Counted from the stretch's first letter, positions 11,744 to 24,005 are shown. The stretch: 62,000 bases of DNA from Symsagittifera roscoffensis (GCF_963678635.1 NC_087066.1:37398673-37460672), one strand, 5' to 3'. Made by a program: numbers and translations. Notes: generated by a model not told the origin, from the sequence alone.

Positions 11744-12177
11744 AAACAACCGCTCATGTCTCCGTATATTAACATATTTTATTAGCATAACTCGGGGACT
11801 TTTATAGAGATCATACCTGCAGGCACCATAAATCAATGTTGTGCGTTTTTTTTGTAAATAACAAACCTGCGGGTTTGAGATCAAATCTGTTGGCGTCATA
11901 AATCAATTAAAATGGTTGCGTTTTTCGAAGAACTAGAGAAATTTCTATAAAGATCTCTAAAGAAATAAATTTCCTGATGTTATGTAGCTATCTTTCCAAA
12001 TTTCCAAATTATTAATGTAGCTATCTTTACATCTAAAACAAATTTGTGGTAGTCATCAAATTTTTGGACTAAAAACTTTCCATTAATAAAAACTTTTTAG
12101 TTAAATTTTTTGATCCCATTTAACAGGATCTTCGTTTAACGGTAAATAAGATTCAGCTTATTAAATTAATGTAAAAT
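11744..12177. other. Interval without recognised feature
   Basis: AT-rich DNA. A small direct repeat (CATACCTGCAGGCACCATAAA near 11812, AAATCTGTTGGCGTCATAAA near 11884) suggests a decayed 70-bp tandem duplication. No gene is seen. Confidence 0.45.
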
Positions 12178-12462
12178 TCATAAATAGGGTAGGATGATAT
12201 ATGAATTTTTGGACATTGGGGTAAATTAGCATTGATAAATATAGAAACATGAAATTTATAAATAGGGTGGAATTTTATATCAACTGCAGAAAATTATGTT
12301 GTTTTTTGTTTCAATTGAAGCAAAACAGAGGAATTTGGCTGCAGTTGGCATGAAATTCCACCCTGTCTTAGGTTTATAAATAAAGAGTTTCCAACTTAAT
12401 CAGTGCCAATTTACTCTCATTTCAAACGTTTCGTAGGTCATTCTACCTATACATTATGAATC
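12178..12462. mobile_element. Palindromic MITE-like element with ~100-bp inverted arms
   Basis: The left arm (12178-12278) and the reverse complement of the right arm (about 12355-12462) align over their length. Both read GGTAG-ATGA, then GTAAATT-GCA-TGAT, then TTTATAAA, then AGGGTGGAATTT-A. The loop is only about 75 bases and codes for nothing. This is the form of a miniature inverted-repeat transposon. Target-site duplications could not be set by eye, so the superfamily is unknown. Confidence 0.6.
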
Positions 12463-13341
12463 TAGTCCTACACCGAATTGCCTCATCTTAACAACTAGCT
12501 GAATCTTTTTGACCATTAAAAAGTCCTACGTCGTACCACGTAAATTTCCAACTAGTAAAACGGAGAGCAGCAGGTGCTGGCGAAGTTGTGAAAAGTTTCA
12601 GATAACAGTGATAACCATGCCGATTGGCGTCTGATGCATTTTGGGGGTAGATACAGTACTTTGCAAGTCCAGGACTAAATCTCCAAGGACACATTGACAC
12701 GTGATATAACCCCCAGAATAACGCAAGAGTTTCAGCCAAAAATATATTTGAAGCATCTGAAAAGAAACTGAAGCAATTTTTTTTCTTCCCGAAGCGTTTA
12801 GCTACAAAACATTGTCCGAGTTATGAGAAATAGCGCTGTATTCGAAGTGCCGCTGTGCAATCGATAAAAAAAACTTGATGCAAAGATCTTATTAGAGTTC
12901 TTGGGCTAATCTGATTTATTGAGAGACCTCGAATGCGAGGAATCGTAAGACCATACTGGTCTTCGAGCTAACAACCTTTGAATTGATAAATAGAGGATTT
13001 TAACCATTTCAGCAAACTCTCATTTTGGACTGGTTTATCTTCAGTTCTGTAGTTTCTAGAGGCTCTAGGTTATTTACTATGATATGGAAAACTAAAATAG
13101 GTTCAATAACGTTGAAAGCGCATGAAATAAACGAATTCACAACACACCTTGTTGAATTAATTCTTTATGTCTAGGTTTGAACTATTCGAAAAATTCGAAT
13201 TGTTTTCAAAACTTTTGATCATTTTTTGGACAGCTATTTCAGACATATAGAATTTTCTATATGTTTATCCTAAAATCACCTGAGCCACTGACATGCTTTT
13301 GGAGCAAAATGCACCTCTAGAAAAAACTTAAATATGCGAGT
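12463..13341. other. Interval with an unassigned minus-strand frame
   Basis: An 83-residue frame on the minus strand (12739-12488) has more balanced composition than most here but matches no family I recognise and has no splice-site support. The rest is AT-rich DNA with nothing recognised. Confidence 0.35.
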
Positions 13342-13749
13342 TTGAAATGGCTGTTGTATAATCAAAAGGGGAACCAGAACCTGACTACCAGAATTAAAAA
13401 GGGAGGGAGTTTTCTCCCCCTCTCTCCTATCTGGGCATTGGGCACGCTAGAGAAGATAAGCATGATGCGTTTAATTTTTGTTACCAGACCTCTCATGGTG
13501 GACATTCGCCTTCATCTAAGGGTAAACAAGGCGCAAAAAATCCCAAAGGGTTGTTTGTATATGGGGTCAGTTTTGGGGGGTCGTGATGCTGTGAAAGTAC
13601 ATAAAGATTTCGTTCAAACTCATTATTTTGCTGTCCAGAGGCTGAAAAGCATCAAAATTGGCGATGCATGTTATAACGCATTAAATCAAATATTAGCGGC
13701 AACGGTTGAAGTTGACAGTTTTTATTACCTACCTGGCCCTGCGTTGTGA
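13342..13749 (+). CDS. Unassigned 135-residue open frame
   Basis: This is the longest open frame in this part of the window outside the repeats. The product is basic in its first half (a KKGGSF stretch near residue 20) and has balanced composition afterwards, with a final LPGPAL. It has no signal peptide, membrane helix or motif I recognise. The start is simply the first ATG of the open stretch, and no TATA, splice or polyadenylation context supports it. It may be a fragment of a decayed transposon or chance. The neighbouring dead Mutator-like element lies 1.2 kb away on the other strand and is not obviously related. Confidence 0.2.
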   Translation: MKWLLYNQKGNQNLTTRIKKGGSFLPLSPIWALGTLEKISMMRLIFVTRPLMVDIRLHLRVNKAQKIPKGCLYMGSVLGGRDAVKVHKDFVQTHYFAVQRLKSIKIGDACYNALNQILAATVEVDSFYYLPGPAL

Positions 13750-14994
13750 ATCTGCAATTCAAATTTGAGCATTAGTTTAAGATGACCAATCAAGGGAAAA
13801 GTCGGACAAATTTTGCAAGATTATAGACACTTAAATTATGTCGCCGAGTTCATTAAGGATGAAAGATTTTTTTCAAGTTAAGAACATATTTTTGTAAGCT
13901 CGTTTTTTTCGAATATGATTGGCTATACAACTGTTCCTTACTAGCCGGAAAATTTTTGGTGATTGGAGTTCATTTTGCAGTTGATCAATTACTTTCCTTG
14001 CACAAAGGAAAGAACTAAGACTGAATCGTGTGATTTCAAAATTTTATTGGATTTCTATTGTGGAACCATCTCCAAAAATCAAACTGAACTTATGAGTAAT
14101 AATTGAGTCAGCTCGGCTCTTACCATTTCCAACTAGGCAAAATTGTTGAAAAATGTGGCTCAGTTAATTTGCTCTGACATACAGTATAAACTTAGTTTTC
14201 GAATTTTAGACTGGAAAAAATGCATTTGACGAAATTTTATTAACTGAGAGAATGATCTTAAGAAAAAACAAATCATCAGATTTATTTCTCTTGGATCAAT
14301 ATGTTTTTTCGAAGAAATGCAAATTATTTATGCATGTGGTGGGTTTGTTTTCAGTCAAATTTTGACTGCTGAAATAGTAGTTTTTGCCAAAAAAAATTAT
14401 AAGCAAAAAATTATTGAAATTTTTTCAAATTTGTTGTTGTGGAAAAATTTGAGAATTCGGTCTAAAGGTGTGAAATAGTTTGAGCAGTTTTCGTTTTTTT
14501 TTCGTAGTTTTAGGCGAAAAAATAATTCCGTCCAGTATTTTTTAAATATTCAAGCTGATAACTTGCAAAGCCTGGATTCGGAATGAAACAGTTTTGCTGA
14601 TACAATTTGATATACATTTTGGCTCTGCTTTGTAAGTGTCGAACTGATATCCCAGACATCCTTTGAAACAAAAAATTGTGTTTGAACATAATTCTTTGGA
14701 AATCCATTTTTCTTTTTCTAATGATTAAAATTTGTTAAAAAATTATCATTGGATGGTAGTTTCGACTTTCAACCTTGTTTTTGACAGAGGATTTATAAGA
14801 AAGCTTGAGTTGTTTTTTGAATATCATTTTTTCTTCCGACTTTCAGCGAAAAAGCGGAATGTTCAAAATAGTTTATTAGCATTTGTACTTTTAGCTTGCC
14901 ACTATTGAACGGGATTATTTGATCACTCTGAAATCTCTTAACGGCAGGAAAGCAATACTTAGTAGCGTTTGGACATGCTCGCGGAATTCAAGAT
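13750..14994. other. Interval without recognised feature
   Basis: AT-rich DNA with several poly-T runs. A 65-residue minus-strand frame (14707-14510) is not recognised. This could include the decayed 3' end of the Mutator-like element that follows, but no motif supports that. Confidence 0.4.
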
Positions 14995-15760
14995 CTAGTT
15001 TATAATTGTTTGTTCTCCCACCCTGTACACTGCATATGACGTCAGAAGTTTTGGCACAAACCGAAATAGCAGTATTTTTCTTGTACATTTTCGGATATTG
15101 AAGTAAAGCATTTTGACCGTTATTTCGAAATCAATGGTTGCTAGCTTGGCAAATTGTATGTCGAACAAGCTCAAAAGGCGAATAAAAGTTTCTCCGTCTT
15201 TGTCTGGAAACAGTGCATGCACAAAAGGAATCAGAAATATCTCGACTGATGTGTGGGTGGTGTATATCTAAAAGAACATGCTAGGGCTGTGGAAAAGGTG
15301 CCAATGCAGAACCAATCAACAGCGCCACTTAGACGATCGAGTCCTGGAAGAATGATCAAAACCATTGTTTGCTTCGTATCGTTAGGTCCAGATTTAAAAA
15401 GAATCGCTCGCCACTGTGGATCTCTTTCAGCAACTCTGGCGGTTCAAAACCAGTTAAGGATTTTGGTTCCTGCATTCTGGACCGTCTTGCCTGTTTTGCT
15501 CTGATAACGGTCCTCTGGTTGGACCAATAGCTCGGGATTACTGATGCAGTCTCTTTGTTGATGTCATTTTGGATGGAAAGAATTGTTTGACGTGGCGGAT
15601 CATCTGCAACTGCTGCTCTTGTTTTAAAAACGTTTCTGAATTTTCGTTTTATGTTCGGCTGGATCCGGAAAATGACTGAGATCATTATGATAGTGACGTT
15701 CTCTTGGAAAGTGCGCACAGGGCCACTGTATTTAGATGAAACACATCGCCATCAAATTGA
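14995..15760 (-). pseudogene. FLYWCH/Mutator-like (MULE) transposase remnant
   Basis: Read on the minus strand from 15753, a WRC piece like the core of a FLYWCH zinc finger is followed in the same frame by RAAVADDPPRQTI and SVIPSYWSNQRTVIRAKQAR. That layout is typical of the linker between FLYWCH fingers and the MULE catalytic domain. After frame changes come LSGAVDWFCIGTFSTA, equivalent to the family's WFxDGTFK box, then VHALFPDKDGETFIRLL (family Y/HALLPDK...TYxRLL), then TIDFEIT (family DFE, second catalytic Asp). The first catalytic Asp is replaced by Ile in CIGTF. About 250 residues survive of a protein normally over 500, with at least two frame breaks. No terminal inverted repeats were found. 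Confidence 0.6.
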
Positions 15761-17224
15761 GGTGTCTGTTAAATTTTGATGTTTGAAATATGAGTAGGCA
15801 TCATGAAATAGCAGTTCGTTGTTTTTTTATGTACTAAGGATTTCCATTGTTAACACAAAATCGAGGGCTATAAAATTGATATAATAACCTCTCGTGTCGA
15901 CAATTGTCAAAATATCAATGAAGCATTATTTGTGTAGCTATGTAAAAAAGTTTTGAGTCCTGTGCTATGTTTGTCTCTAACATGCTGCTCAAAATTAATT
16001 TTGGTCTAATTACTCAGTTGCGTCCCCTTACCGATTTAATCCTGCCTCATGAGAGCTGATCAAAAAATTCCGGTCCGTAACAAGTATGGCAAATTTTAGA
16101 CAATTTTGAAATAATGTTGTCTGGGAACCAAATGTCTCGGACAATTTTTGCTTTTCTGACTGTTTTGCCAGGACGTAAAAGTTTGGGACAGAAATGTCCT
16201 GAAACGGTTTACGCGTCATATATAGCGCGATTGAAACCGTTTCAGAAACTTCTCAACTTAATTTTGAAGTGGGCTATTTAAATACATTGCTGGAGGCTAT
16301 AAACATGCTTTTGGAGTTTTCATAGTTTGCCGGAAGAAGATAAAACAATATCAAGTGTTTTTCAGGTTTTCCATTTAACAATTTTCAACTTTCTAAAAAA
16401 TGATTGACTCCTTCTAAAAGGTTAAATCGACTTTTCAAGATTTTTCCATGATACTACCAACCCTCCTATTTTTGATTTCGAATTTTGACTTTTGGACTTT
16501 TGTAGAGCGTGGCAAAATTGAGCTTTCAGGATTTTGATCCGATTCGAGTAATCTTCTTAGTTTTGATTTCAACTTAGTTTTGAATCATTAGTTACTGGCC
16601 TTTTTTGGATTTTTGGAGCGCGTGGCTACATTAGTTAAATAATATGCGAAGGACCCAACTTATTAATTGGTGTGGAGCGAATTATTATATTTCAAAAATC
16701 ACTTCAATTTGAGTTGCTGCAAGTTTTTTTGTTCAAGTTTTAAGCTTTGTCAAAGTTTCGTTTCCTCTGGAGAAAAGTTGAGCCCAAGAACTTTTTTCTT
16801 TTTAAAAGTATTATCTTTTCTTCTATGTGTAAAATTTCTATCAGCGTAAAATCTTGGGGTTATAATGAGTGAACTCTGACTCGCCAAGTTGGAGTTACGG
16901 GGACCATTTGACCGAGACTTTTGTACCAGTTTTTGAACTGTGATTGTTTTTTAGGAAGTTTAGACCTTTCAAAGTTTTGTTCAATTTATTCGATTTGAGA
17001 TAATTAAGATTTTATATTAAACGTATTTTCAGTTTTTTTGTTAAGCACCAATCGATCTCAGATATCAAAGCACTCTCATTTTCACTTTTTAAAAAAAATA
17101 TGTGAGTGTTGATAAGAGACATCTTTTTTTTCTAAATTAAAATCTCTAGCGAAAGAACCTTTTTATAACTATTGCGCTTAAAAACTTAATTGTTAGTGCT
17201 TAATTATTAGTGCCTAACAACTTT
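15761..17224. other. Interval without recognised feature
   Basis: AT-rich DNA. Short unrecognised frames at 16028-16219 (minus) and 16667-16849 (plus) have composition expected by chance. Small near-repeats such as GATTTCAACTT/GATTTTGATCC occur near 16500-16600. Terminal sequences of the Mutator-like element might lie here but were not found. Confidence 0.45.
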
Positions 17225-17995
17225 TCGATATTAAAAAAAGGGCAACAGGAACATTCAGGGTTTTGTATTGATATAAAAGCAGCGTTGCTTAACTTAAAAA
17301 CTTTTTGTGTGTAAGTTGTTGCTCCCTAGTTAAAAGTTATAGATTTGCACCGAAGTTTCACGGTAAAGTATGTATGTTGATGATCATTGAGATTATTTTT
17401 GCAGGAAGTCAGACAACACATGTTATACAATCCCTTATTTTATGTTAATATGTTTTTCGTACCAGGGTTATAACTTTAAGCAAAAAGTAGAGCGCATAAA
17501 AAATCATCGGCGAAAATTACAACGAAAAATTTTATCAATTCTAAAAAAAATCATTTTTTTTCAATGCCAAACAAAAAATAATTTTTCAAAACTCCAGTTC
17601 AAAAACAAAAAAATTATAAAAATAGCGAGAGATTAAATATGAGTTATTATAATTCGCAAAAAATTTGCTAGGAAATTTCAATGTCACATGCAAAGTCGAG
17701 TACAAATAATTATCCATTTTTAATTCAATGTGTCAACTGAACGCTTCAAAAAATTTTCAAAGATTTTAGTTTCAATTTCAGGGCAAAAACTGCTTTCAGA
17801 TGCCGGAAGTGTTTGAAACTGCAAAACAACTAGGTAAAAAAATGCATTTGCCAAAAGTTTTGGTTATTTTGAAGAAGGCATGAGCAACATAAAAATTTAA
17901 ATTGTACATTAAAATAACGAGAAAAAGACGTTGATCATTGCTAAAATTTGGTCCCTTTTTAAAAAAATTTTTCCTCTGATAATCTTGTTTTTGCA
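17225..17995. repeat. Tandem duplication of ~1.05 kb, unit 1
   Basis: Diverged partner of 18290-19255. Shared landmarks in the same order include CAACAGGAA-ATTCAGGG, AACTTAAAAAC-TTTTGT-TGTAAGTT, TTTGCACC (TTGCACC in unit 2), AGAGCGCATAAA, TTTTTTTTTCAATGTC-like text and CAACTGAACGCTTC. The unit begins with a decayed 5'-end fragment (reverse complement) of the hairpin-ended repeat family at about 17240-17292. Confidence 0.7.
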
Positions 17996-18289
17996 TTTTT
18001 TGGTTTTTTAAGCTTTTTATTTACAGAAAAGTGCAATCGAGGCATTCAGTAAAATTTTTTATTTATTACTCTTACAATAAAACTCGGGACTAATTCAGGC
18101 GCGTTGTGTTGATTGTGATGCTGAAAGCGAAAGGCGAACTTTTTAAACGATGCAGGTTATCTCACACTACAAAGACTTTTCAAACTAAAATAAGACAAAT
18201 TAATCAGTATAATTTTTTTTACTATTCAGTCCTCACACTTATTATTTGTAATTGCTGAAACTTGTTTTTTTTCGTGACCATAAACAAAA

Positions 18290-19255
18290 ATTCTGCCAAT
18301 AAAAAAGCAACAGGAAAAATCAGGGCTTCTCACTGATATACAAGCAGCCCTACTTAACTTAAAAACGTTTTGTATGTAAGTTTTTGCTCCCTTAGGAAAA
18401 CGTAAAAACTTGCACCAAAATTTCACAGAGAAAAGTTTATGGTTGATAGAGAGAATAATTTTGAGCAAGGCAAGTTTCAAAAACTAAACATTCACCTATT
18501 CCTTTGTGTTTTACCAGTTGCACAATTTTAAATAAATGCTAGAGCGCATAAATAGTTATCTGAAAAAGTTGAAACAAAAAATTGTGTCCATTCTAAGAAA
18601 TCCTTGTTTTTTTTTCAATGTCCCAAATAAATAAAATTTGCGAAATTCTAGTTTGTAATAAATCGTCAAAAATTTTGACTTGATTAACAAAGGAGTAGAC
18701 ATGAGTTTTTTCATTTGCCAAAATTTTGCCAAAAATTTTCGTGTCACATGCAAAGTCGGGTATAAATAATAAACGGTACGTCTATAAACGCTACATTTGA
18801 ATCAGTTAAATGGCCTCAACTTAGTTGAAATAATGCTTACGCGAGGCATTATTTGAAAATTTGCAAGGTCGAGGCACTTAAATTACCCTTAAATTAGCTT
18901 TTAAACTACCAACTATTCCAATTGGTCAGTTGAACGCTTCCGCAGCTGCACTTTTAAAAAATCAAAAAATGAATTTCATTTTTGGGTAGAATTGTCTTTC
19001 AGATGCCGTAAATGTGTAAAAGTCCATAACAAACATTTGGTAAGAAATGAAAGAAAATGAAAGGAAAGAAATGAAATTGTCAAAAGTTTTCTTTGTGACA
19101 AAGAACTCATGTACAAAAAAATTATATCTATTTTGTAGAAAAAATCAAGAAAAGAACTTTGGTCAGTGCAAAAGCTGTTGTCACTGTTGAAATATTTGCC
19201 GAGCACAAACGTCAATTTTTTCCAAAAAACGAAAAAATAGCAAATTTATTGAGCA
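18290..19255. repeat. Tandem duplication of ~1.05 kb, unit 2
   Basis: Second unit. It differs from unit 1 by an insertion of about 180 bases (roughly 18775-18925) that contains the stem-loop AATAATGC...GCATTATT at 18833-18857. It too starts with the decayed family end (AAATCAGGGCTTCTCACTGA, 18318-18337), so the family insertion predates the duplication. Confidence 0.7.
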
Positions 19256-19301
19256 AAAAATAATAAATGCATAGGGGGGATAGTTAACAAGGACCAAAAG
19301 A

Positions 19302-19602
19302 GCCCGGGTTGACGTCCATAGAAGGAAAACCCTTATCATACAATTTCATATATGGCGTCTATGGAAAAAAGGCTTATCATACAATTTCATAAATTGTACA
19401 AAAAATTGCTTCTGCTATTTTCATAAAATTTCTGTGATAAAAAGTATGGTAGCGAAAAAATTCCAGAATGTGGCGAAAAATGCTTTTTAATATTTCATAG
19501 TATGAAAAAAAAATACTCATCTTGCTATTTTATTAGTATTTTTTTTGATGTATGAAGTAGTATGAAATAGTTAGATAAGCATTTTTTGTCAACCCGGGTA
19601 GG
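19302..19602. mobile_element. Small TIR element, ~300 bp
   Basis: The ends are inverted copies of CCCGGGTTGAC: CCCGGGTTGACG at 19302 and GTCAACCCGGGT ending near 19602. The inside holds repeated CTTATCATACAATTTCATA (about 19332 and 19373) and AT-rich text with no frame. TTAA occurs just outside both ends (about 19288 and 19612) but not immediately adjacent, so piggyBac-type insertion is only a possibility. Confidence 0.5.
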
Positions 19603-20240
19603 ATAGTTAAAAATATCCGGAGAAAATAGAAAAGAACAGTTTGAGGCTAGTTTAGATGAAATTGTTTTGTTTCGGCTGTCCTATATCCTGTCTTTCCTAA
19701 TAATATCTATGCAACAATGTAACTTTTTTTGTTTTCTTTTTTTTCATCGTTTAGTGGGAATATATACTAGAAGACCCCAAAAACAACACTTAAAGCAAAC
19801 CATTACTTTTATCACTTTTATTTTTTGTAACATGTTTAGAAAAGTAGATAAAAAGTCTGTATTAAAGAATAGTTCGTTTTCTAAGCGTACTTTTAATTTT
19901 ACTTTTCTTGTGACTTTTTGCGTTTTCAAATAATAAATTGAACTTTTCCATTAAGTATTCATCAATTTTACCTCCTGTTTTCTTAGAGCAATTTGTTTCA
20001 AGTTTTTTTCGCCAATGAGGGTAGAACAAATAAAAATTCGTGTTCGAAAATAATCTTGAACTGAATTTAAGTTACGCCATTCACGCTATTCACTTATGGG
20101 CTCAAATCCTATTAGTTAGTTTTCCCTTTAGCTTGCTCGTATCAGTTGATTAAAAAAAGAGACGTTTATCCTTTTTGAAAACGAAATCCATAATCATTAC
20201 CAACAAGAAGCTCTCGTTTCAGTCAGTTTCTTTTAAAAAA
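19603..20240. other. Interval upstream of the putative first receptor exon
   Basis: AT-rich DNA with overlapping chance frames on both strands (19667-19933). No repeat family was recognised. If the exon at 20512 is a true first exon, distal promoter elements would lie here, but none can be identified by eye. Confidence 0.4.
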
Positions 20241-20250
20241 TATAAAATAA
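20241..20250 (+). promoter_or_regulatory. TATA-like box upstream of putative exon 1
   Basis: TATAAAATAA lies about 270 bases before the ATG at 20512. A start site about 30 bases downstream would give a 5' leader of roughly 240 bases, partly pyrimidine-rich (CTTTCTCTCTCTGCTCTGC at 20312-20330). In AT-rich DNA such boxes occur by chance, so this is only a candidate. Confidence 0.2.
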
Positions 20251-20511
20251 ACAGAAAAAATAAATACTGTACAGAAATAGTTCATCAGCTGAATAGTAAT
20301 TAGATAGCATGCGCTTTCTCTCTCTGCTCTGCTAAACTCTTAATTAAATCCCCCTGACGCTGATTAAAAGCTCTTCTCTGACGTTTTTCACGCCTATACT
20401 TCTAAATTCAGTCTCATATTCAAATTTGATTCTCATTGCCTGAAAAGCCCATTGTTCTAATAATCCACTGAGACACTTAATTTTCAAATCATACCTCGGG
20501 TAGATTTTGTA

Positions 20512-20620
20512 ATGGATATGGATTACAAGGACAGCTCTGGAAAGGGAGGCAGCAATGGCGGCATATTGGAACTTCTCTCATCTTCAGAAGTGGCACAGGA
20601 CATACCTCAAATGCCTGACA
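20512..20620 (+). CDS. Putative first coding exon of a class A GPCR
   Basis: An open frame from ATG (with a second in-frame ATG two codons later, both with G at -3 and +4) runs 36 codons plus one base to a consensus donor, GACA|GTAAGT. The encoded piece is hydrophilic, with a GKGGSNGG stretch near residues 10-17 and an acidic SSSEVAQD stretch, as expected of an extracellular receptor N-terminus. No N-glycosylation sequon is seen. It ends in phase 1, and the helix-1 exon at 59645 begins with the two bases needed to finish that codon, giving Ser at the junction. The intervening intron would be about 39 kb. The link rests on phase, polarity and plausibility, not on transcript evidence, and another exon could lie between. 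Confidence 0.45.
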
Positions 20621-20675
20621 GTAAGTTACACTATTCGGACCAAAATTAACATCCAAATCCCCCTAAAGCGTTCCC

Positions 20676-21553
20676 GCACTGACAGACTTGAGGTTGAAAT
20701 GATTTAAATCAACTTTTCTCCACATAAAGTACTGTATAAAAATTGATTTACGAGATCATTTAGATAGATAAATCGATTTGGATAAAATAGATTTTTACGG
20801 CAGAAAAACCATCAATTTTACTGCCTAAAATTTGGATTTGAATCTTTTACTGGGTTTTTTGCAAGGCAGTGAAGTCCATCTAACATGCACCAAAATTTAT
20901 TTAATGTCGGCTCTCATCGAAACTTCAGTAAGCAACGAAAAGAGTTTTTTTATTGCAACTTATAGCGATTGAGGGAACCTTTTTGAGTTTTGCAAATCTT
21001 AGTGCTCTCGTGGTCGAAAAGCAAAATTATGCAGAACTTCTACAATTTTCTTGTTCTTTATCAACGTTCTAGGATCAATTATGTTAAGTATTCGACATAT
21101 AATTGAACAACTCAATTTAGAACAATTCATTTTTGGTGCAGAAACTTTACAGGTTGGTTATACTCAGTGTTTTTTTTCAGGCTAAACATCAATACGAGAG
21201 TCAATTGAAAAGCATATCCTTCAAGTTTACTCCCATGTTTTTTGTTCTTTGATAAACGAGAAGATCTGAATGTAATATGTATAGAATCGGTAATAATTAA
21301 ATTACAAAAAAAAGAGACAAAGTGGATTTAAATTGATTTAAATCAATTTTATTGTTATGCAAAACCGTTACCAAAATGAAACCAAGAAAATTTGGCAAAA
21401 ATTGATTTAAAGCAATTAAGATTTGATTAAAATGGTTTTCTAGCTACATCAAACTAAATCAATTTTTGACAGATGCAAATCAGATTTTCTATGTATTTGC
21501 TATATTATCGTTATAAAATCGGTTGCAATCATTTCTTGTCAGTATCGGTTTTA
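20676..21553. mobile_element. Possible TIR element rich in GATTTAAATC motifs
   Basis: The left edge CCCGCACTGACAGACTTGAG and the reverse complement of the right edge (CCGATACTGACAAGAAATGA) match loosely, sharing CTGACA and AAATGATT. The inside has many GATTTAAATC/GATTTGATT-type words (for example 20702, 21326-21344, 21404). The same signature, ending TTTTGTCAGTGCGG, is found at about 34800-35006. This suggests a decayed family of which two members are present. No coding is seen. Confidence 0.35.
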
Positions 21554-24005
21554 CACCCTACAGCTATTTCAATCCGAAAAATGTGCAAGTTTTAGTCCAA
21601 ATTTAAAATAAACAAGAGTGGAAAATCTTAATTTTATCTACTTACCGGAAGAAGGTTGTTAACTTGATTCCAGTCCAAGTTTTCTAGTTTTTTGTACGTT
21701 TAGTTTTGATACTTTTGATGGCTTTGTACAAGTAAAATGAAATTAGTGATTTTTGTATAAGCAATAAAGAATAGTAAACGACTATTTCATTCAAAGATCA
21801 GGTACGCAAATTCAAAAAAACTATGTTTTTTTTATTTCAAAAAACTTATTAATAAGATGTGAAAGATTTTTTTTTCGGTAAAGCTTTCTAATATTTTTTT
21901 AAAATTACTTTAAGATTTTTTGCCGTAGGAAATTGGGCAAAGATCTTTTTTCAACGCCTATAATTTCTCAAATAACAATGCTAAGAAGCTGAAATTTTTA
22001 ATGAAAGTTTTTGAAAAAAAAACGATGTTAAATTACGCACGGTTGGACACAATTTCAATTAAAACTAGAATGTAGAGTTCATCTACAACTTCAGCTATCT
22101 TTTTTTTTACTTAGAAAAAAAATGTTCAAAGCGATTTCCAACTTTCTTAATTTCCAAACAGCACGGATATTCAACTTCTCTACTTGTGTGTCAGAGAGAT
22201 CCACTAATTTTTTTCTTGATAAAGTTTTTTCTTGGTTAAAGTTTCCGTGATTTTTGCTGGTCACCCAGAACTTTGAACGTCGTTACGAATGCTTTTGTCC
22301 TGAAGCTTTTTTAAATTTTCGCTATATCTAGTTACGGTCCGCACTGCGGTTGAATATATTTGAATTTTCGACATGTTGTTCTAAAACTCTTATTTGAATG
22401 ATAAAAGTCAGGAACCATGATTTTTTTTGCTCAAACATGAACATAAATGAAAATGCAATGAGAATATTAAGAATTTGTTTCATTAAAACCCGCAAAAAGT
22501 GGCTAAAGTAGCAACTACTAGGTTGTTGACTAGAAAGTGTACGTGTAGCTGTTTGGAATTATCTCAGCTCCATCTGTTAAAAAAAAAGAGATTTAGGTGC
22601 ACAGGAAAAAGAGAAACAAAATTTTAAAGTTGTGGCCACTTTAAAAAATCACATATATATCGAAAAACATTTGAGAATAGTATGTCAATTCAAATGCTAT
22701 TGAAGTTGATTTAGAAAAAAGTAAGTTTTCAATTTTTTCAAAAATTTTATCATTATGTTGGAATAAAAAATATATTACACCAGGAATCACAGTCAATAAA
22801 TGAAATTTCCTACTACCATTTAAAAAATTCAAAAAATTGTGATCATATCATGACAGGAATAAATTCTTTGCTAAGCATCTTTTGAAGTGATTAATTGGTT
22901 GATCTGATATAAGCTTAAATGAGAATTTAAAACTCGATTTTACTGGGATTTAATTTCCCCAATTGTTTAAATTGACAAAAACTCAAAATCTATAAATTTA
23001 TGGTCTTTCTAATACTCAGCTCAGGGAATAACAATTTTGTTCAACTAGCATATGAGCTGCTCAAAAGTGTTAGTGTATAAGTTAAACAAAATAGTTTGCA
23101 CAAAAAAGCCATCACAATAAGCACAAAAAACTTTTTTCGAAAATCGAAACAACAAAAAAAAACCATTTAAACCTATTCACAGATTTTTTTCGAACCACAT
23201 TTTTTATAAAATTTTTCTTTTTTTTAATATTTAGATTTCTGAAATCGGCAGTAGAGAAGCTGTTTCAACCAAAAACGCGGTGAAATTTGAAAAAAATTGG
23301 TGAAAATTGCAACAAAATTGCAAAAAACCACAAAAAAATTGGTGAACATAAAATGCGGTGAAAATCCCAAAATACCGTGAAAAATTGCAAAAAAGGTGAA
23401 CAAAAAACAATTCAAATTAATAAAATACAGCATCAGAATTTGACCAATTTTTGCAGCCTGTAGCGAAAAGCATGGCTTCAATAACCTAAGCTTCCTGTAT
23501 TTGCAAACTTTTTGTATTTGGAGCTATTTAATCTAAAAAAGCCTACTTCCTGAATCAAAATCACGGATGAAACAATAATTTAATCAAGGTTGTTTATTCC
23601 AAGTTTTTTTCAAAAAAGTTTGAAGCTCTTTTATCATTCCAACTATTCCTGAAAAAGCAGTCTGTCGCGACTAATTTTTGAATATTGAACTAATTTGCTG
23701 GCGAGTGTCAAGGGACTTGACTGTTGCTTTAAAAAACAATATACACAATTTAAGTCCGATCCAAATGACACTGGGCGCCACTATGAAAGTCCGAAAATTA
23801 GTCGCGAGCTTTTCCCGCACAATAAAATTATAGAATTGATTTGATTGTTTAAACATGTTTTTTTCCCAAGAAAATACGGAAACTGACGGCCCCTCTTTGT
23901 GCTATGTTAAAATTGCTTACAAAAGGGCAAAATAAAGTGTTAGGAAACGCTTTGGTCAAATATAAACCAGCGGATGTAAAAACAGCTTCCATTAAACACA
24001 TATAT
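21554..24005. other. Long AT-rich intronic stretch
   Basis: No gene or repeat family was recognised. At 23275-23400 a loose tandem of GGTGAAA/GGTGAACA words spaced about 25-30 bases apart forms a degenerate minisatellite (plain in GGTGAAAATTGCAACAAAATT and similar). Other short frames look like chance. Confidence 0.5.

Noticed and set aside
19287-19615. piggyBac-type TTAA target site for the CCCGGGTTGAC element.
   Set aside because: The TTAA words are not directly adjacent to the inverted ends, and their distances from the two ends differ.
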